Source: Thermomicrobium sp. 4228-Ro (lineage in GTDB: Bacteria > Chloroflexota > Chloroflexia > Thermomicrobiales > Thermomicrobiaceae). From it: DNA of 64,000 nucleotides. The notes below the pieces were generated by a model that saw only the letters and a program-made list of their open reading frames with translations, made no database searches and was not told the DNA's origin. Position numbers and translations under genes: made by a program. Where the stretch lies: positions 1,550,001 through 1,614,000 of the forward strand of contig NZ_JAPFQM010000001.1 of the NCBI RefSeq assembly GCF_026241205.1, in the 5' to 3' direction. Each line of letters opens with the position of its first letter. Positions within the stretch are counted from its first letter, which is position 1. This document shows positions 1-8,986 of the stretch, one piece after another.

Positions 1-590
1 AGCTCGTCCGGAAGTCGCTGCGCCCAGCGCGCGAAGGTCTGCCGGGTTTCCGCTGCCACGTCAGCCGGGCAGACGAGCACGTGACTGACGAACGGAAGGC
101 CAGTGAGGATGAACCAGGCTCGGCCGAGGTCGTGGTGGTGCTCGTCGAGCCGGACGAGGGCCGCTTCGTCCTCGACGACACGCAGCGCGGCACTGGTCTC
201 GCTACCCGGTTCCTGCTGCCACTCGACGACGCGCAGTCCGAAGAACGGTTCGATCGTCGCACGCGCCAGCGCTGTACTCGCGGGACGGCACCCGGCGACG
301 CTCACGGCAGCCCGGTCGATGCGGTCCGGCCGCTCGGGAGTCGAGAGCGCCACGGCACTGGTGTGCTGGGAGAAGACGGCGAGATCAGTGGCGATGAAGG
401 CAGCTGGCAGGAGCGCGAGCGCTTCGAGTGTGTCGAGCAGCGCGATCCCTGGCTCGGCTCGAATGGCGGCTGCGGTCAGGTCAGGGCGAGTCCGGATCTC
501 CCAACCGGCGTCCGTAGCGACGGGCTCGAGGAACGGTGCGAGCAGGCGTGCGATCAGGCTCCGATCGAGCCAGACGATCGGTCGGCTCAT
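1..590 (-). CDS. MqnA/MqnD-like periplasmic-binding-fold protein, partial (C-terminus outside the window)
   Basis: A minus-strand frame runs open from an ATG at 588-590 to the window edge, giving at least 196 residues. A purine-rich RBS (GAAAGGAAA) lies 8-16 bases upstream of the ATG. Two stretches recall the menaquinone-biosynthesis family that includes chorismate dehydratase MqnA: a central SVAGCRPASTALAR segment, and a later segment ending DLGRAWFILTGLPFVSHVLV, which matches the family's usual DLGxxWxxxTGLPFVFAxW region. If it is a true MqnA it would make 3-enolpyruvyl-benzoate from chorismate in the futalosine route to menaquinone. The usual N-terminal substrate loop is not clearly conserved, so it could be a paralogue of other function. 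It follows recG by 17 bases on the same strand. Confidence 0.6.
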   Translation of the reverse strand, partial: MSRPIVWLDRSLIARLLAPFLEPVATDAGWEIRTRPDLTAAAIRAEPGIALLDTLEALALLPAAFIATDLAVFSQHTSAVALSTPERPDRIDRAAVSVAGCRPASTALARATIEPFFGLRVVEWQQEPGSETSAALRVVEDEAALVRLDEHHHDLGRAWFILTGLPFVSHVLVCPADVAAETRQTFARWAQRLPDE

Positions 591-607
591 CGGTATCGTT
601 TCCTTTC

Positions 608-3025
608 TCAGCTCACGTCAGCAACGCTCCGTGACCAGAGGTTCCGGACGAGTTCGGCCAGTGCGGCATGCTCGGGAGCTGACAGCGACGGGTCCCGTTG
701 GAGGAGCTCTTCGGCAGCGCGCCGGGCAGCGTGCAGTGTCGGCATATCGGCGAGCGTCGCGAAGCGGAGATTGGGGAGGCCGCTTTGGCGCGTCCCGAGG
801 AATTCTCCTGGCCCGCGCAATTGCAGGTCGATCTCGGCGAGGCGGAAACCGTCGGTCGTCGTGGCGACCGCCTCCAATCGTTGTCGCGCGCTTTCCGAGT
901 CGGCATCGGAGACGAGCAAGCAGTACGACGGTGCCGTACCGCGTCCGACACGCCCGCGGAACTGGTGCAGCTGAGCCAGTCCGAACCGCTCGGCACCCTC
1001 GATCAGAATGACGGTCGCGTTGGGGACATCGATGCCGACTTCGACGACGGCGGTCGAGACGAGGATATCGATCTCACCGTCCCGGAAGCGGGTCATCACG
1101 TCGTCCTTTTCGCGGGCGCTCATCCGACCGTGCAGGAGACCGAGGCGCAGGTCGGGAAAGACCTCGCGGCTGAGGCGCTCGTACTCGGCAGTCGCCGCGC
1201 GTGCCTCGATCGCGTCCGACTCCTCGACGAGCGGGCAAATGACGAATGCCTGGTGTCCCTTCTCGATCTCGCGACGGACGAACTGGTAAGCCTGCCCGCG
1301 CTTGCGACCTGGCACCACGAACGTCTTCACCGGCTGGCGACCTGGTGGAAGCTCGTCGATGACCGAGAGATCGAGGTCGCCGTGCAGCACCAGCGCGAGA
1401 CTCCTCGGGATCGGTGTCGCCGTCATGACGAGGACATGTGGGTTGTTCCCTTTGCTGCGCAAGCTGTGTCGCTGAAGGACGCCGAAGCGATGCTGCTCGT
1501 CGATGACCGCAAAAGCGAGGTTGTGGAACTGCACGCGTTCTTCGAGCAGTGCATGCGTACCGACGACGATCGGGATCGCACCAGTCGCCAACCCTGCCAG
1601 GATCGGCCCACGGTCGCGTTCCGGCGTGCTACCGGTGAGCAGAGCGACGAGCGGTCGCTCGCTACTCGCGAGCCCACTGTACAGTTTCGTCAGGGTACGG
1701 AAGTGCTGCTCTGCGAGAATCTCTGTCGGCGCCAGCAGTGCCGACTGGTAGCCTGCCCGATGGACGAGCAGCGCCGCAGCGGCCGCGACTACCGTCTTGC
1801 CTGACCCGACGTCCCCCTGGAGCAAGCGGCTCATCGGGTGCGGCTGAGCGAGGTCAGCCAGGATCTCTTCGAGGGCACGTTGTTGGGCTCCCGTCAACTG
1901 GAACGGCAGGGATGCTAAGAATCGGTCGAGGAGCGCACGGTCGATCGGGATCGCCGTACCGGCCTGGGCGTGCCAGACCAGCCGTCGCTGGACGAGCCCG
2001 AGCTGCAGGATGAGAAATTCGTCGAACGCGAGTCGCTGCCGTGCGCGCTCCGCAGCGGCGAGCGACTCGGGATAGTGCACCTGCTCGAGTGCCCAGGCGA
2101 GTGTCGGCAGTTCGTAGCGTTGGCGGAGACTCGCCGGCAGTGGGTCAGCGAGCCGGGGGAGCGCAGCGTCGAGGGCGAGACGGGTCAACTGACGCATCTG
2201 CCGCTGGTAAAGACCCTGGGTGAGCGGGTAGATCGGGACGATCCGGCCGGTGTGGAAGAGTTCCGCATCAGCCAGTTCCCATTCCGGATTGCGGAAGCTG
2301 ACGTACGGCCCGCTGCTCTCGAGCTTTCCGCTGATGGCGATCCGCTGGCCGACTGCCAGTTGCCTGGCCACGTACGGATTGAACCACACGACCGGAATAC
2401 TCCCGGTATCGTCGCGGAGCTCGGCAGCAACGTAGCGCCGGCCAGAGTGCGACTCGCGGAGTTCGAGCTGGGTGATCTCGCCGATGACCGTGCAGGTTAC
2501 CTCCTCGCCCGGTCGGACGAGTCGGCTGAGCCTGCCGATCGGGACGACTTGGGTGTAATCTGCGTAACGACGAGGAACGAGATAGAGGAGGTCTCGTACC
2601 GTGCGGACGCCGAGTGCTTCCAGCTGACGCGCCCGCTGGCTGCCGACGCGGGGAAGCGCGGTGACCGGCTCGTCCGGATCGACCGACAACCTTGCGGCAG
2701 GCCACGCCGGTGCAGTGCGCGGTGCCCTTGCAGGGGGTGCTGGCTCTGGTTCGCTGGGCTCGCCATCGAGGATGAGGAGTGCCCGGCGGATGAGGGCGTC
2801 GCGTTCGTCCGGGGTGCGGTCGGCGTAGCCGCGCAAGAGCGAGGCGAGCCGCTCCAGCTGCGAACGCAGGGCTGGTTGTTGGGCGACCCACACTGGGAGG
2901 TTGCGCGCGAGAAACCGCTCCAGTCCGCCAACAGCGGCCGTGTCCTGTAGACCCTTGCGCCGTTCCAGCTCGAACACGCGATGGAGCACGTCCCGTGGAT
3001 CGCGGTTGGATCCTGCCCCTGTCAT
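608..3025 (-). CDS. recG: ATP-dependent DNA helicase RecG
   Basis: An 805-residue superfamily 2 helicase that remodels stalled replication forks and Holliday junctions. Visible features are an N-terminal wedge/OB region (about residues 110-280), Walker A GDVGSGKT at about 404-411, the DEQH box at about 509-512 in the context IDEQHRFGV, motif III TATPIPRSLAL, and motif VI FRGRVGRG near the C-terminus. The frame is open further upstream, but that extension (to 3280) is low-complexity and crosses the region where rpmB must have its promoter. I therefore start at the ATG at 3023-3025, which gives a normal RecG length with a Chloroflexota-style N-terminal extension. It is divergent from rpmB. Confidence 0.95.
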   Translation of the reverse strand: MTGAGSNRDPRDVLHRVFELERRKGLQDTAAVGGLERFLARNLPVWVAQQPALRSQLERLASLLRGYADRTPDERDALIRRALLILDGEPSEPEPAPPARAPRTAPAWPAARLSVDPDEPVTALPRVGSQRARQLEALGVRTVRDLLYLVPRRYADYTQVVPIGRLSRLVRPGEEVTCTVIGEITQLELRESHSGRRYVAAELRDDTGSIPVVWFNPYVARQLAVGQRIAISGKLESSGPYVSFRNPEWELADAELFHTGRIVPIYPLTQGLYQRQMRQLTRLALDAALPRLADPLPASLRQRYELPTLAWALEQVHYPESLAAAERARQRLAFDEFLILQLGLVQRRLVWHAQAGTAIPIDRALLDRFLASLPFQLTGAQQRALEEILADLAQPHPMSRLLQGDVGSGKTVVAAAAALLVHRAGYQSALLAPTEILAEQHFRTLTKLYSGLASSERPLVALLTGSTPERDRGPILAGLATGAIPIVVGTHALLEERVQFHNLAFAVIDEQHRFGVLQRHSLRSKGNNPHVLVMTATPIPRSLALVLHGDLDLSVIDELPPGRQPVKTFVVPGRKRGQAYQFVRREIEKGHQAFVICPLVEESDAIEARAATAEYERLSREVFPDLRLGLLHGRMSAREKDDVMTRFRDGEIDILVSTAVVEVGIDVPNATVILIEGAERFGLAQLHQFRGRVGRGTAPSYCLLVSDADSESARQRLEAVATTTDGFRLAEIDLQLRGPGEFLGTRQSGLPNLRFATLADMPTLHAARRAAEELLQRDPSLSAPEHAALAELVRNLWSRSVADVS

Positions 3026-3254
3026 CGCTCGAAACCGACCCCTGTCGCGTCCTCGCCAGCTCCAAGTCAACCTGTCGCCCGGAGAGCCGTCAAGCAACAG
3101 TGCTGACGGTGAGCGGTACGGAGCCGCATACCGCGAAGACGATCGTGTTCCGACGGTTTCGGTAGACGTTGCATAGGCGGCCGTGCTAGTCTTACCGTTC
3201 GGTGAACGGAGACGATCCGCCGGGCGGACGAACGACGAAAACGGAGCGTCGACC

Positions 3255-3446
3255 ATGGCGATGTGCGAACTCTGTGGCAAGAAGCCGATGTTCGGTCATA
3301 ACGTCAGCCACTCCAATCGCAAGACGAACCGGAAGTTCAAGCCCAATGTCCAGCGCGTGACGGTTATCCTGAATGGCGTCCCGAAGCGCATGCGCATTTG
3401 CACCCGCTGTCTCCGGACGCTCTACAAGGAGGCCCGCCAGGCTTGA
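3255..3446 (+). CDS. rpmB: 50S ribosomal protein L28
   Basis: A 63-residue large-subunit protein. The N-terminus [11 protein letters not shown] and the motif [11 protein letters not shown] are typical of bL28. It is the zinc-binding (C+) form: CELC at residues 4-7 and CTRC near residue 50 form a four-cysteine site. The ATG at 3255 is chosen because it begins the conserved L28 N-terminus; the upstream in-frame codons are not family-like. It is transcribed alone, divergent from recG, and is followed by a hairpin terminator shared with the end of prmC. Confidence 0.96.
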   Translation: MAMCELCGKKPMFGHNVSHSNRKTNRKFKPNVQRVTVILNGVPKRMRICTRCLRTLYKEARQA

Positions 3447-3471
3447 GAAAGCCCCTCTCGGTGCTGGACAT

Positions 3472-3500
3472 GCCGGGTCAGCTGGCCCGGCTTTTCGTTT
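3472..3500 (+). terminator. intrinsic terminator after rpmB
   Basis: GCCGGG (3472-3477) pairs with CCCGGC (3486-3491) and is followed by TTTTCGTTTT. The hairpin overlaps the stop codon of prmC, which is convergent, and so probably ends rpmB transcription. Confidence 0.8.
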
Positions 3501-4338
3501 TCCGCTCGACGGTCACATATCGTGGCAAGCCAGCGAGATCGGGAAGCACGGTCAGCGTCGCCTCCGGAAAGTGCTGGCGGGCTTCCGACATGGCCCGCTC
3601 GGCCTGTGCCGGATCGATCTCGAAGATGAACCCGCCATCGCTCGCCAGGCGATCGGCCACCTGGGGAAGCAACTCGGTGTAGAGACCGAACCCGCTGTCC
3701 GCCGCGAAGAGCGCCTCGGGTGGCTCGAAGGCGATACCAGGGTGCCACTGTTCCGGCCGCAAGTACGGAAGATTGGCGACGACCAGATGGAGCGGGCCGC
3801 GGCACCAGGTCAAGAGGTGCCCGCAGACGAGGTGCACGCGACCCGGTGCCAGGCGGTCGCGGTTGCGGCGTGCGACCCGGAGAGCCGGGAGCGAGCGATC
3901 GCAGCCGACGAGCACGGACGGATGCTCCGGACCGAGTGTGGCGGCGATCGCGATGACGATCGCACCGCAGCCGGTTCCGACATCCACGCAGCGTGCGCGG
4001 TCACGGCGATGGCGGAGGCGCTCGACTGCCCAGCTGACGAGGTATTCGGTCTCTGGCCGCGGTATCAAGGTGTCGGGCGTCACGATGAAGTCGAGGCCGT
4101 AGAACTCCCGGTGTCCGGTGAGGTACGCGACCGGTTCGCCGCGAGCGCGTCGCTCGACGAGCTGCCAGTACTCGTCCAGAGGAACGGCGAGGGACTCCGG
4201 GAGGCGGCGATAGAGTTCGGTGCGGTCGATCCCGAGCGTGTGACAGAGCAGCACTTCGGCATCGAGGCGTGCCGACTCGATCCCGCTCGCGCGGAGCCGT
4301 TCGGTAGCGGATTGCAACACTTCGCGGTACGTCGGCAC
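3478..4338 (-). CDS. prmC: peptide chain release factor N5-glutamine methyltransferase PrmC
   Basis: A 286-residue SAM-dependent methyltransferase that modifies the glutamine of the GGQ motif in release factors. The N-terminal helical domain (about 1-75) is followed by a Rossmann domain with the SAM loop VDVGTGCGA at 118-126. The catalytic tetrapeptide, usually NPPY, is NLPY at 189-192 in the context VVANLPYLRP. It lies 11 bases downstream of prfA, its substrate's gene, on the same strand: the classic prfA-prmC pair. The NLPY variant is a real departure from the textbook motif, although Asn, Pro and Tyr are retained. Confidence 0.93.
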   Translation of the reverse strand: MPTYREVLQSATERLRASGIESARLDAEVLLCHTLGIDRTELYRRLPESLAVPLDEYWQLVERRARGEPVAYLTGHREFYGLDFIVTPDTLIPRPETEYLVSWAVERLRHRRDRARCVDVGTGCGAIVIAIAATLGPEHPSVLVGCDRSLPALRVARRNRDRLAPGRVHLVCGHLLTWCRGPLHLVVANLPYLRPEQWHPGIAFEPPEALFAADSGFGLYTELLPQVADRLASDGGFIFEIDPAQAERAMSEARQHFPEATLTVLPDLAGLPRYVTVERKTKSRAS

Positions 4339-4349
4339 GGCCGGGTGAC

Positions 4350-5441
4350 TCAGCTGATGCCGGCGGCGCGCAACCGCTCGGCCGTTTCCAGCGCCTGCAG
4401 CTCCTGGACGAAGATGTCGATTTCGCCGTCCAGGATCGCTGCCAGGTTGTTCACGGTGAGCTTGAGCCGGTGGTCGGTGACGCGATCCTGCGGAAAGTTG
4501 TAGGTGCGGATCTTCTCGGCTCGCTCACCGGTACCCACCTGTTGCCGCCGGAGGCCGGTACGCTCCTCTTCCAGCTTCCGACGCTGTAGCTCGTAGAGCC
4601 GGGCGCGGAGGACTGCCATTGCCTTGATCCGGTTCTTGAGCTGCGAGCGCTCGTCCTGGCAACTCACGACGATGCCGGTCGGCAGATGCGTGATCCGGAC
4701 TGCCGAGTCGGTCGTATTGACGCTCTGCCCACCGTGACCGCTCGAGCGGAAGACTTCGATCCGGAGGTCGTTTTCGTCGATGTGGACTTCGACCTCGTCA
4801 GCTTCGGGCAAGACAGCGACTGTCGCGGTCGACGTATGGATACGGCCGGACGATTCGGTGATCGGGACGCGCTGGACGCGATGGACACCGCTCTCATGCT
4901 TGAAATGACTGTAGGCGCCACGACCTCGGACTTCGAAGATGATCTCTTTGAACCCACCGAGTTCGGTTGGGCTGCTGGAGAGCACGTCGACTTTCCAGCC
5001 CTGCCGTTCAGCGTAACGGGTGTACATCCGGAAGAGGTCGGCCGCGAAGAGTGCCGCCTCCTCACCACCGGTACCAGCTCGGATCTCGACGATCACGTCC
5101 TTCTCGTCGTTCGGGTCGCGCGGGACCAGTCGACGGCGCAAATCTTGGTAGAGCGACTCACGGTACTCGCGCAACCGCTCCAGTTCGTCAGCTGCGAGCG
5201 CAGCCAGTTCTGGATCTTCCGCTTCGAGCAGCTCTTCCGCCTCGGCGATCTGCCGGTCGGTATCCTTGAGTTGCCGGTAGACGCTCACGATCTCCTCGAG
5301 TTCAGCTCGTTCGCGACCGAGCTGGGCCAACCGGTGCGGGTCCGTGGCGATAGCCGGATCGGCCAAGAGTCGCTCCAGCTCTTCGAAACGCTGCTCGAGT
5401 TCGGCGAGTTTGTCCAAAACGGAAATCGTCTGTGTCGTCAT
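4350..5441 (-). CDS. prfA: peptide chain release factor 1 (RF1)
   Basis: A 363-residue class I release factor that reads UAA and UAG and triggers peptidyl-tRNA hydrolysis. The GGQ motif is at 237-239 ([17 protein letters not shown]). The codon-recognition tripeptide is PIT at 193-195 in [16 protein letters not shown], the RF1-type position that is PAT or PVT in other species. The N-terminal coiled-coil domain (about 8-100) is Glu/Leu-rich as expected. It sits third in a minus-strand run thpR - SLOG gene - prfA - prmC with gaps of 9-13 bases. Its presence means UAG should act as a normal stop in this genome, which matters for the two-amber frame at 54468-55856. Confidence 0.97.
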   Translation of the reverse strand: MTTQTISVLDKLAELEQRFEELERLLADPAIATDPHRLAQLGRERAELEEIVSVYRQLKDTDRQIAEAEELLEAEDPELAALAADELERLREYRESLYQDLRRRLVPRDPNDEKDVIVEIRAGTGGEEAALFAADLFRMYTRYAERQGWKVDVLSSSPTELGGFKEIIFEVRGRGAYSHFKHESGVHRVQRVPITESSGRIHTSTATVAVLPEADEVEVHIDENDLRIEVFRSSGHGGQSVNTTDSAVRITHLPTGIVVSCQDERSQLKNRIKAMAVLRARLYELQRRKLEEERTGLRRQQVGTGERAEKIRTYNFPQDRVTDHRLKLTVNNLAAILDGEIDIFVQELQALETAERLRAAGIS

Positions 5442-5454
5442 GTCGGTCCCTCCA

Positions 5455-5940
5455 TCAGCCGGACTGCCCAGTCCGGCCGTGTTCGAGCGCTCGCTGGGCG
5501 GCTTCCTCAGCGCTCGTGACCGTGACGAGCCGAGCGCCGGTGCGCGCGAGCAACTCCGGATCGAGCGGCCAGGTACGGAGCGCGATGACCGGGCGCCCCA
5601 GCTTGAGCGCGAGCGCGATTTCGGACAGCGTGCCCAGCCCCCCGCCGACTGCGATCACGACCTGGCCCGAGGCGACGACGACGGCGTTGCGCGCTTCGCC
5701 GATACCGGTGCACAGCGGGTAGTCGACCCATCGGTTCGCCTCGCGCGGGTCGGTTCCAGGCAGAATGCCGATCGTTGTGCCTCCAGCCTGTTTCGCGCCA
5801 CGGCAGACGGCGGCCATCACGCCGCCGCGACCCCCGCAGATGACTGTCGCGCCGGCACGGGCCAGCAACTCACCGAGTCGTTCCGCCAGGGCAACTTCCT
5901 CATCCGTCGCTTCGTTGGGCCCGCAGACTGCTACGAGCAT
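5455..5940 (-). CDS. TIGR00725-type SLOG/LOG-family nucleotide-binding protein
   Basis: A 161-residue single-domain Rossmann-like protein. The glycine-rich segments [12 protein letters not shown] (about 36-47) and [21 protein letters not shown] (about 98-118) are the signature of the SLOG superfamily (DprA/LOG, formerly called possible lysine decarboxylase or molybdenum cofactor carrier). The PGGxGTxxE motif of true cytokinin-releasing LOG enzymes is altered here to GGGLGTLSE. The protein probably binds a nucleotide or nucleotide-derived ligand; its reaction is not known. It lies between thpR and prfA with short gaps, so it is likely co-transcribed. Confidence 0.8.
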   Translation of the reverse strand: MLVAVCGPNEATDEEVALAERLGELLARAGATVICGGRGGVMAAVCRGAKQAGGTTIGILPGTDPREANRWVDYPLCTGIGEARNAVVVASGQVVIAVGGGLGTLSEIALALKLGRPVIALRTWPLDPELLARTGARLVTVTSAEEAAQRALEHGRTGQSG

Positions 5941-5949
5941 CGGTGTCCC

Positions 5950-6525
5950 TCAGCCGAGCGGAAACTCTTCGATGACCGTATAGCGCGGTCCGGAGCGGAA
6001 GAGTTCGCTCCGATACAGCGTCAGTCGATCGACCGGGAGCGGCAGCGGTGGCATCCGACCGAGCCGCTCTAACTCCCGCGGCAGACCACGCAGCGTGCCG
6101 GTGTCCTCCGGCCGGACCCGTGCGAGCGTGATGTGCGGGTGGAAGCGGCGGGTCTCGCTCGCTTCGGCGAACGCTCCCGCGTGCTGCTCGACCCGCTCGG
6201 CCAGGTCGAGAAGAGCCGGCACGTGTCCATCGACCCCGAGCCACAGCACGCGTGGCCGTTCGGGATGCGGAAAGGCACCGGCACCCGTCACGCGCAGCAG
6301 AAACGGTTCCAGTCCGCGCACGCTCGCCCGAAGAGCGGCGACGAGATCCGGCACGGCATCGCGTGCGACCGAGCCGAAGAAGCGGACGGTGAGATGACTT
6401 GCGGCCGGGTCGACCCATTTGGCTCGGTATCCCCGTGCCTGCAAGTGTGCGATCACTGCAGCGACTCGCTCGCGAACGTGTTCCGGCAACGACAAGGCGG
6501 CAAAAAGCCGCCACTCCTCACGCAT
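5950..6525 (-). CDS. thpR: RNA 2',3'-cyclic phosphodiesterase (2H phosphoesterase)
   Basis: A 191-residue member of the LigT/ThpR family. Both catalytic HxTx motifs are present: HLTV at about 42-45 (SHLTVRFFGSV) and HITL at about 129-132 (FHPHITLARV). The family hydrolyses RNA 2',3'-cyclic phosphates and was first described as a tRNA half ligase. I start at the ATG at 6523-6525 (MREEWRLFAALSLPE), which matches the usual N-terminus MRLFxAxxLP; seven further in-frame residues upstream look unlike the family. A TATACT -10 element lies about 35 bases upstream. It heads the run that ends with prmC. Confidence 0.9.
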   Translation of the reverse strand: MREEWRLFAALSLPEHVRERVAAVIAHLQARGYRAKWVDPAASHLTVRFFGSVARDAVPDLVAALRASVRGLEPFLLRVTGAGAFPHPERPRVLWLGVDGHVPALLDLAERVEQHAGAFAEASETRRFHPHITLARVRPEDTGTLRGLPRELERLGRMPPLPLPVDRLTLYRSELFRSGPRYTVIEEFPLG

Positions 6526-6559
6526 GGCGGCACAACCTCGTGACATCGCATTCTCTATC

Positions 6560-6565
6560 AGTATA
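6560..6565 (-). promoter_or_regulatory. putative -10 element for the thpR-prfA-prmC run
   Basis: TATACT on the minus strand, 34 bases before the thpR ATG. The same hexamer precedes several other genes in this window. No convincing -35 at 17 bases was seen. Confidence 0.4.
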
Positions 6566-6717
6566 CCCGATGCTCCCGTTCCGGTCGGAACAAGCGCCGC
6601 CCATGCACGGCGATCTGCTGTGGCGCGGTTCGCGCGACCGTTTCACCATCGACGGAAGGATCTGTGGTCGGGAAACGCGAACCCGTCGTACGATGGAAAG
6701 CGGTGCGAGGAGGACGT

Positions 6718-6972
6718 GTGGAGGGGCGACACGCTGCGCCGGCGAGCGACGATCTCGATCTCCCGTTCCCGATCGAGCGGCTGCGTGGTCGGATCGTCTT
6801 CTGCACCGACTGCGGAAGCCCCTTGGCTGTCTTCCGACGGCGGCGGTTCTATGCGCTGCAGGCGGAAGTCCTCGAGACGACGCAGGGTGGTGTACTCGTC
6901 TGCCGCCAGTGTGGGAAGCAGTATGCAGTCCGGGAACTCCTCGCGACCGATCGTCGGGCACGGCACCGGTGA
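6718..6972 (+). CDS. small double-CxxC zinc-ribbon protein
   Basis: An 84-residue protein with CTDC at about 28-31 and CRQC at about 62-65, each followed by G, separated by an Arg/Tyr-rich segment; this should fold as a single zinc ribbon. I use the GTG at 6718 because a strong RBS (GAGGAGGA) ends four bases before it; an upstream in-frame ATG at 6664 lacks one. It is 48 bases upstream of pheA on the same strand. No known family was recognised; a nucleic-acid or protein-interaction role is only a guess. Confidence 0.65.
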   Translation: MEGRHAAPASDDLDLPFPIERLRGRIVFCTDCGSPLAVFRRRRFYALQAEVLETTQGGVLVCRQCGKQYAVRELLATDRRARHR

Positions 6973-7020
6973 GTGACGATCCGCTCTCTGGTGCGAGCGC
7001 CGCATCGTGGAGGAAAGAAC

Positions 7021-7884
7021 GTGTTACGACTTGCCTATCTCGGGCCACCAGGGACGTTCACGGAAGAGGCGGCACTGCGGTATGCCGAGCGCGAGCCGGC
7101 AGACCTGATCGCCTTCGGCTCGATGCCGGCACTCGTTTCGGCGGTGGAGACTGGCTTGGCTGATCGCGCGATTCTGCCTATCGAGAACTCGCTGGAGGGT
7201 ACTGTCAGTACGACGGTCGATCTCTTGATCCATGAAACGGATCTCAAGATCTGTGCCGAGTTGATTCTCCCGGTGCGTCATTTTCTCCTCGCGCATCCCG
7301 GTACGCGGCTGGAAGACATTCGCGTCGTCCTTTCCCATCCGCAAGCGCTGGGGCAGTGCCGCCGTTTCCTGGAACGGTGCTTGCCGCACGCCGAGCAAGT
7401 GGCGGCGCTGAGCACGGCGGCTGCGGTCGCTGAAGTGATGCGGAGCGAGGATCGCTCGCGAGCGGCGATCGGGACGCTCCGGGCTGCCGAACTTTACGGT
7501 GCCGCGGTGCTGGCGCGCGATATCCAGGATCAGCGGAGCAATGCGACCCGTTTCGTCGTATTGGCCCTCGAGGATGCCGAACCGACCGGAGTGGATCGCA
7601 CCTCGTTCTGCTTCACGGTCAAGCGGAACGTTCCGGGAGCACTGGTCGAGGTACTGAACGAGCTGGCGATCGCGCAGATCCAGATGACGAAGGTGGAAAG
7701 CCGGCCGATGAAATCGGTACTCGGGGAGTACGTCTTTCTGGTCGACATCGAGGGGCACCGGAAGGATCCGCACATCGCTGCGGCATTGCAGCGGATGGCG
7801 GAGAAGGCAGCCGAGCTGAAGATCTTCGGCTCGTATCCGCGTGACGAGGATGGCTTGAACGGGTCGCGAACGTTGCGCGACTGA
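7021..7884 (+). CDS. pheA: prephenate dehydratase
   Basis: A 287-residue monofunctional enzyme that converts prephenate to phenylpyruvate for phenylalanine synthesis. The N-terminal catalytic domain begins LRLAYLGPPGTFTEEAA. The catalytic Thr-Arg-Phe triad is seen as NATRFVVLA at about 175-183. A C-terminal ACT domain contains the phenylalanine-binding ESRP motif (VESRPMKSVLGEY), so feedback inhibition by phenylalanine is expected. GTG at 7021 is preceded by GGAGGAAAG; an earlier in-frame GTG at 6973 would add 16 atypical residues. Confidence 0.95.
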   Translation: MLRLAYLGPPGTFTEEAALRYAEREPADLIAFGSMPALVSAVETGLADRAILPIENSLEGTVSTTVDLLIHETDLKICAELILPVRHFLLAHPGTRLEDIRVVLSHPQALGQCRRFLERCLPHAEQVAALSTAAAVAEVMRSEDRSRAAIGTLRAAELYGAAVLARDIQDQRSNATRFVVLALEDAEPTGVDRTSFCFTVKRNVPGALVEVLNELAIAQIQMTKVESRPMKSVLGEYVFLVDIEGHRKDPHIAAALQRMAEKAAELKIFGSYPRDEDGLNGSRTLRD

Positions 7885-7896
7885 GAGGCCGGTCGC

Positions 7897-8481
7897 ATGC
7901 GGGTGATCGGTGGGACGGCACGAGGGCGACGCCTGAAAGCGCCGCGTGGCCTCCGGACTCGGCCGATGGCCGACAAGATCCGAGAGGCGCTCTTCGCGAT
8001 GCTCGATTCGCTCGGCATCCGGCCACGACGGGTCCTCGACCTCTACGCCGGGAGCGGTGCGGTCGGGATCGAAGCGCTCTCGCGCGGTGCCGAGTGGGTG
8101 GACTTCGTCGAGCGGAGCGCAGCGGCGTGCGCCGTGATCCGTGACAACCTGGCGTCCACCGGATTCGCCGAGCGCGCAGCAGTCCATTGCACGACTGTCC
8201 AGGCATTCCTTCGCCGCCCGCCGCGTGGTGAGCCGTATGACTTCGTCATCATGGACCCACCCTACGCTGATCCGACGATTCACGAGACCATGGTGGCAGT
8301 AGCGCATTCCCCACACGTGGGGGATGGAACGATCCTCGTCATCGGCCACTCGCCACGCGTCCCGATGCCGGAACGACTGAACGGTCTCGAGCAGCTGCGC
8401 GACCGCTGTCACGGTGACAGTTGTGTCGCGATCTACGTGATCCGACGTCACGAGGCGAACGAAGGCGAGGCGGAAGCGTGA
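7897..8481 (+). CDS. rsmD: 16S rRNA (guanine(966)-N(2))-methyltransferase RsmD
   Basis: A 194-residue SAM-dependent rRNA methyltransferase. It starts MRVIGGTARGRRL, then RPMADKIREALFAML, SAM-binding LDLYAGSGAVGIEALSRGA (about 48-66) and the catalytic DPPY in VIMDPPYADP (about 118-121), all as in RsmD. It is 12 bases after pheA and overlaps coaD by four bases (GTGA). The rsmD-coaD pair is widely conserved. Confidence 0.95.
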   Translation: MRVIGGTARGRRLKAPRGLRTRPMADKIREALFAMLDSLGIRPRRVLDLYAGSGAVGIEALSRGAEWVDFVERSAAACAVIRDNLASTGFAERAAVHCTTVQAFLRRPPRGEPYDFVIMDPPYADPTIHETMVAVAHSPHVGDGTILVIGHSPRVPMPERLNGLEQLRDRCHGDSCVAIYVIRRHEANEGEAEA

Positions 8482-8981
8482 AGCACGTCGCGTTCTACCC
8501 CGGCACGTTCGACCCGATCACCAACGGTCATGTCGACGTGGCCCAGCGTGCCGCGCGACTGTTCGACTTCCTGATCGTCGGCATCTACGCAGGGCACGAG
8601 GGGCGATCCAAGCAGCCGCTCTTCACAGCCGAAGAACGGCGTGCGCTCGCCGAACAGGCGCTGCGCGGCTTGTCGAACGTGCGTGTTGACGTGTTCCGTG
8701 GGCTCGCGGTAGACTACGCGCGTGCCGTGGGGGCACAGGCGATCGTCCGGGGGCTGCGAGCAGTCTCTGACTTCGAGTACGAGTTCTCGCTGGCGCACAT
8801 GAATCGGCATCTGGCGCCGGATGTCGATGTCGTGTGCCTGATGACCAGCGCGCAGTACTCCTTTATCAGCTCGAGCATGATCAAGGAGGTCGCGCAGCTG
8901 GGCGGGGACTTGACCGGCCTCGTGCCTGAGCACGTCGCGGAAGCCTTGGTCCGCAAATTCCGTGCGCTCGTGGGGGAGTGA
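8478..8981 (+). CDS. coaD: phosphopantetheine adenylyltransferase
   Basis: A 167-residue enzyme for the fourth step of coenzyme A synthesis, transferring AMP from ATP to 4'-phosphopantetheine. The nucleotidyltransferase signature T/HxGH appears as YPGTFDPITNGHVDVAQRA near the N-terminus. The C-terminal ISSSMIKEVA (about 132-141) is the other family hallmark. The GTG at 8478 overlaps the rsmD stop (GTGA), indicating translational coupling. Confidence 0.96.
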   Translation: MKHVAFYPGTFDPITNGHVDVAQRAARLFDFLIVGIYAGHEGRSKQPLFTAEERRALAEQALRGLSNVRVDVFRGLAVDYARAVGAQAIVRGLRAVSDFEYEFSLAHMNRHLAPDVDVVCLMTSAQYSFISSSMIKEVAQLGGDLTGLVPEHVAEALVRKFRALVGE

Positions 8982-8986
8982 GGGCG

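Noticed and set aside
7024-8451. A 475-codon minus-strand frame across pheA and rsmD
   Set aside because: Both plus-strand genes have full family motifs; the antisense product is compositionally biased and featureless.
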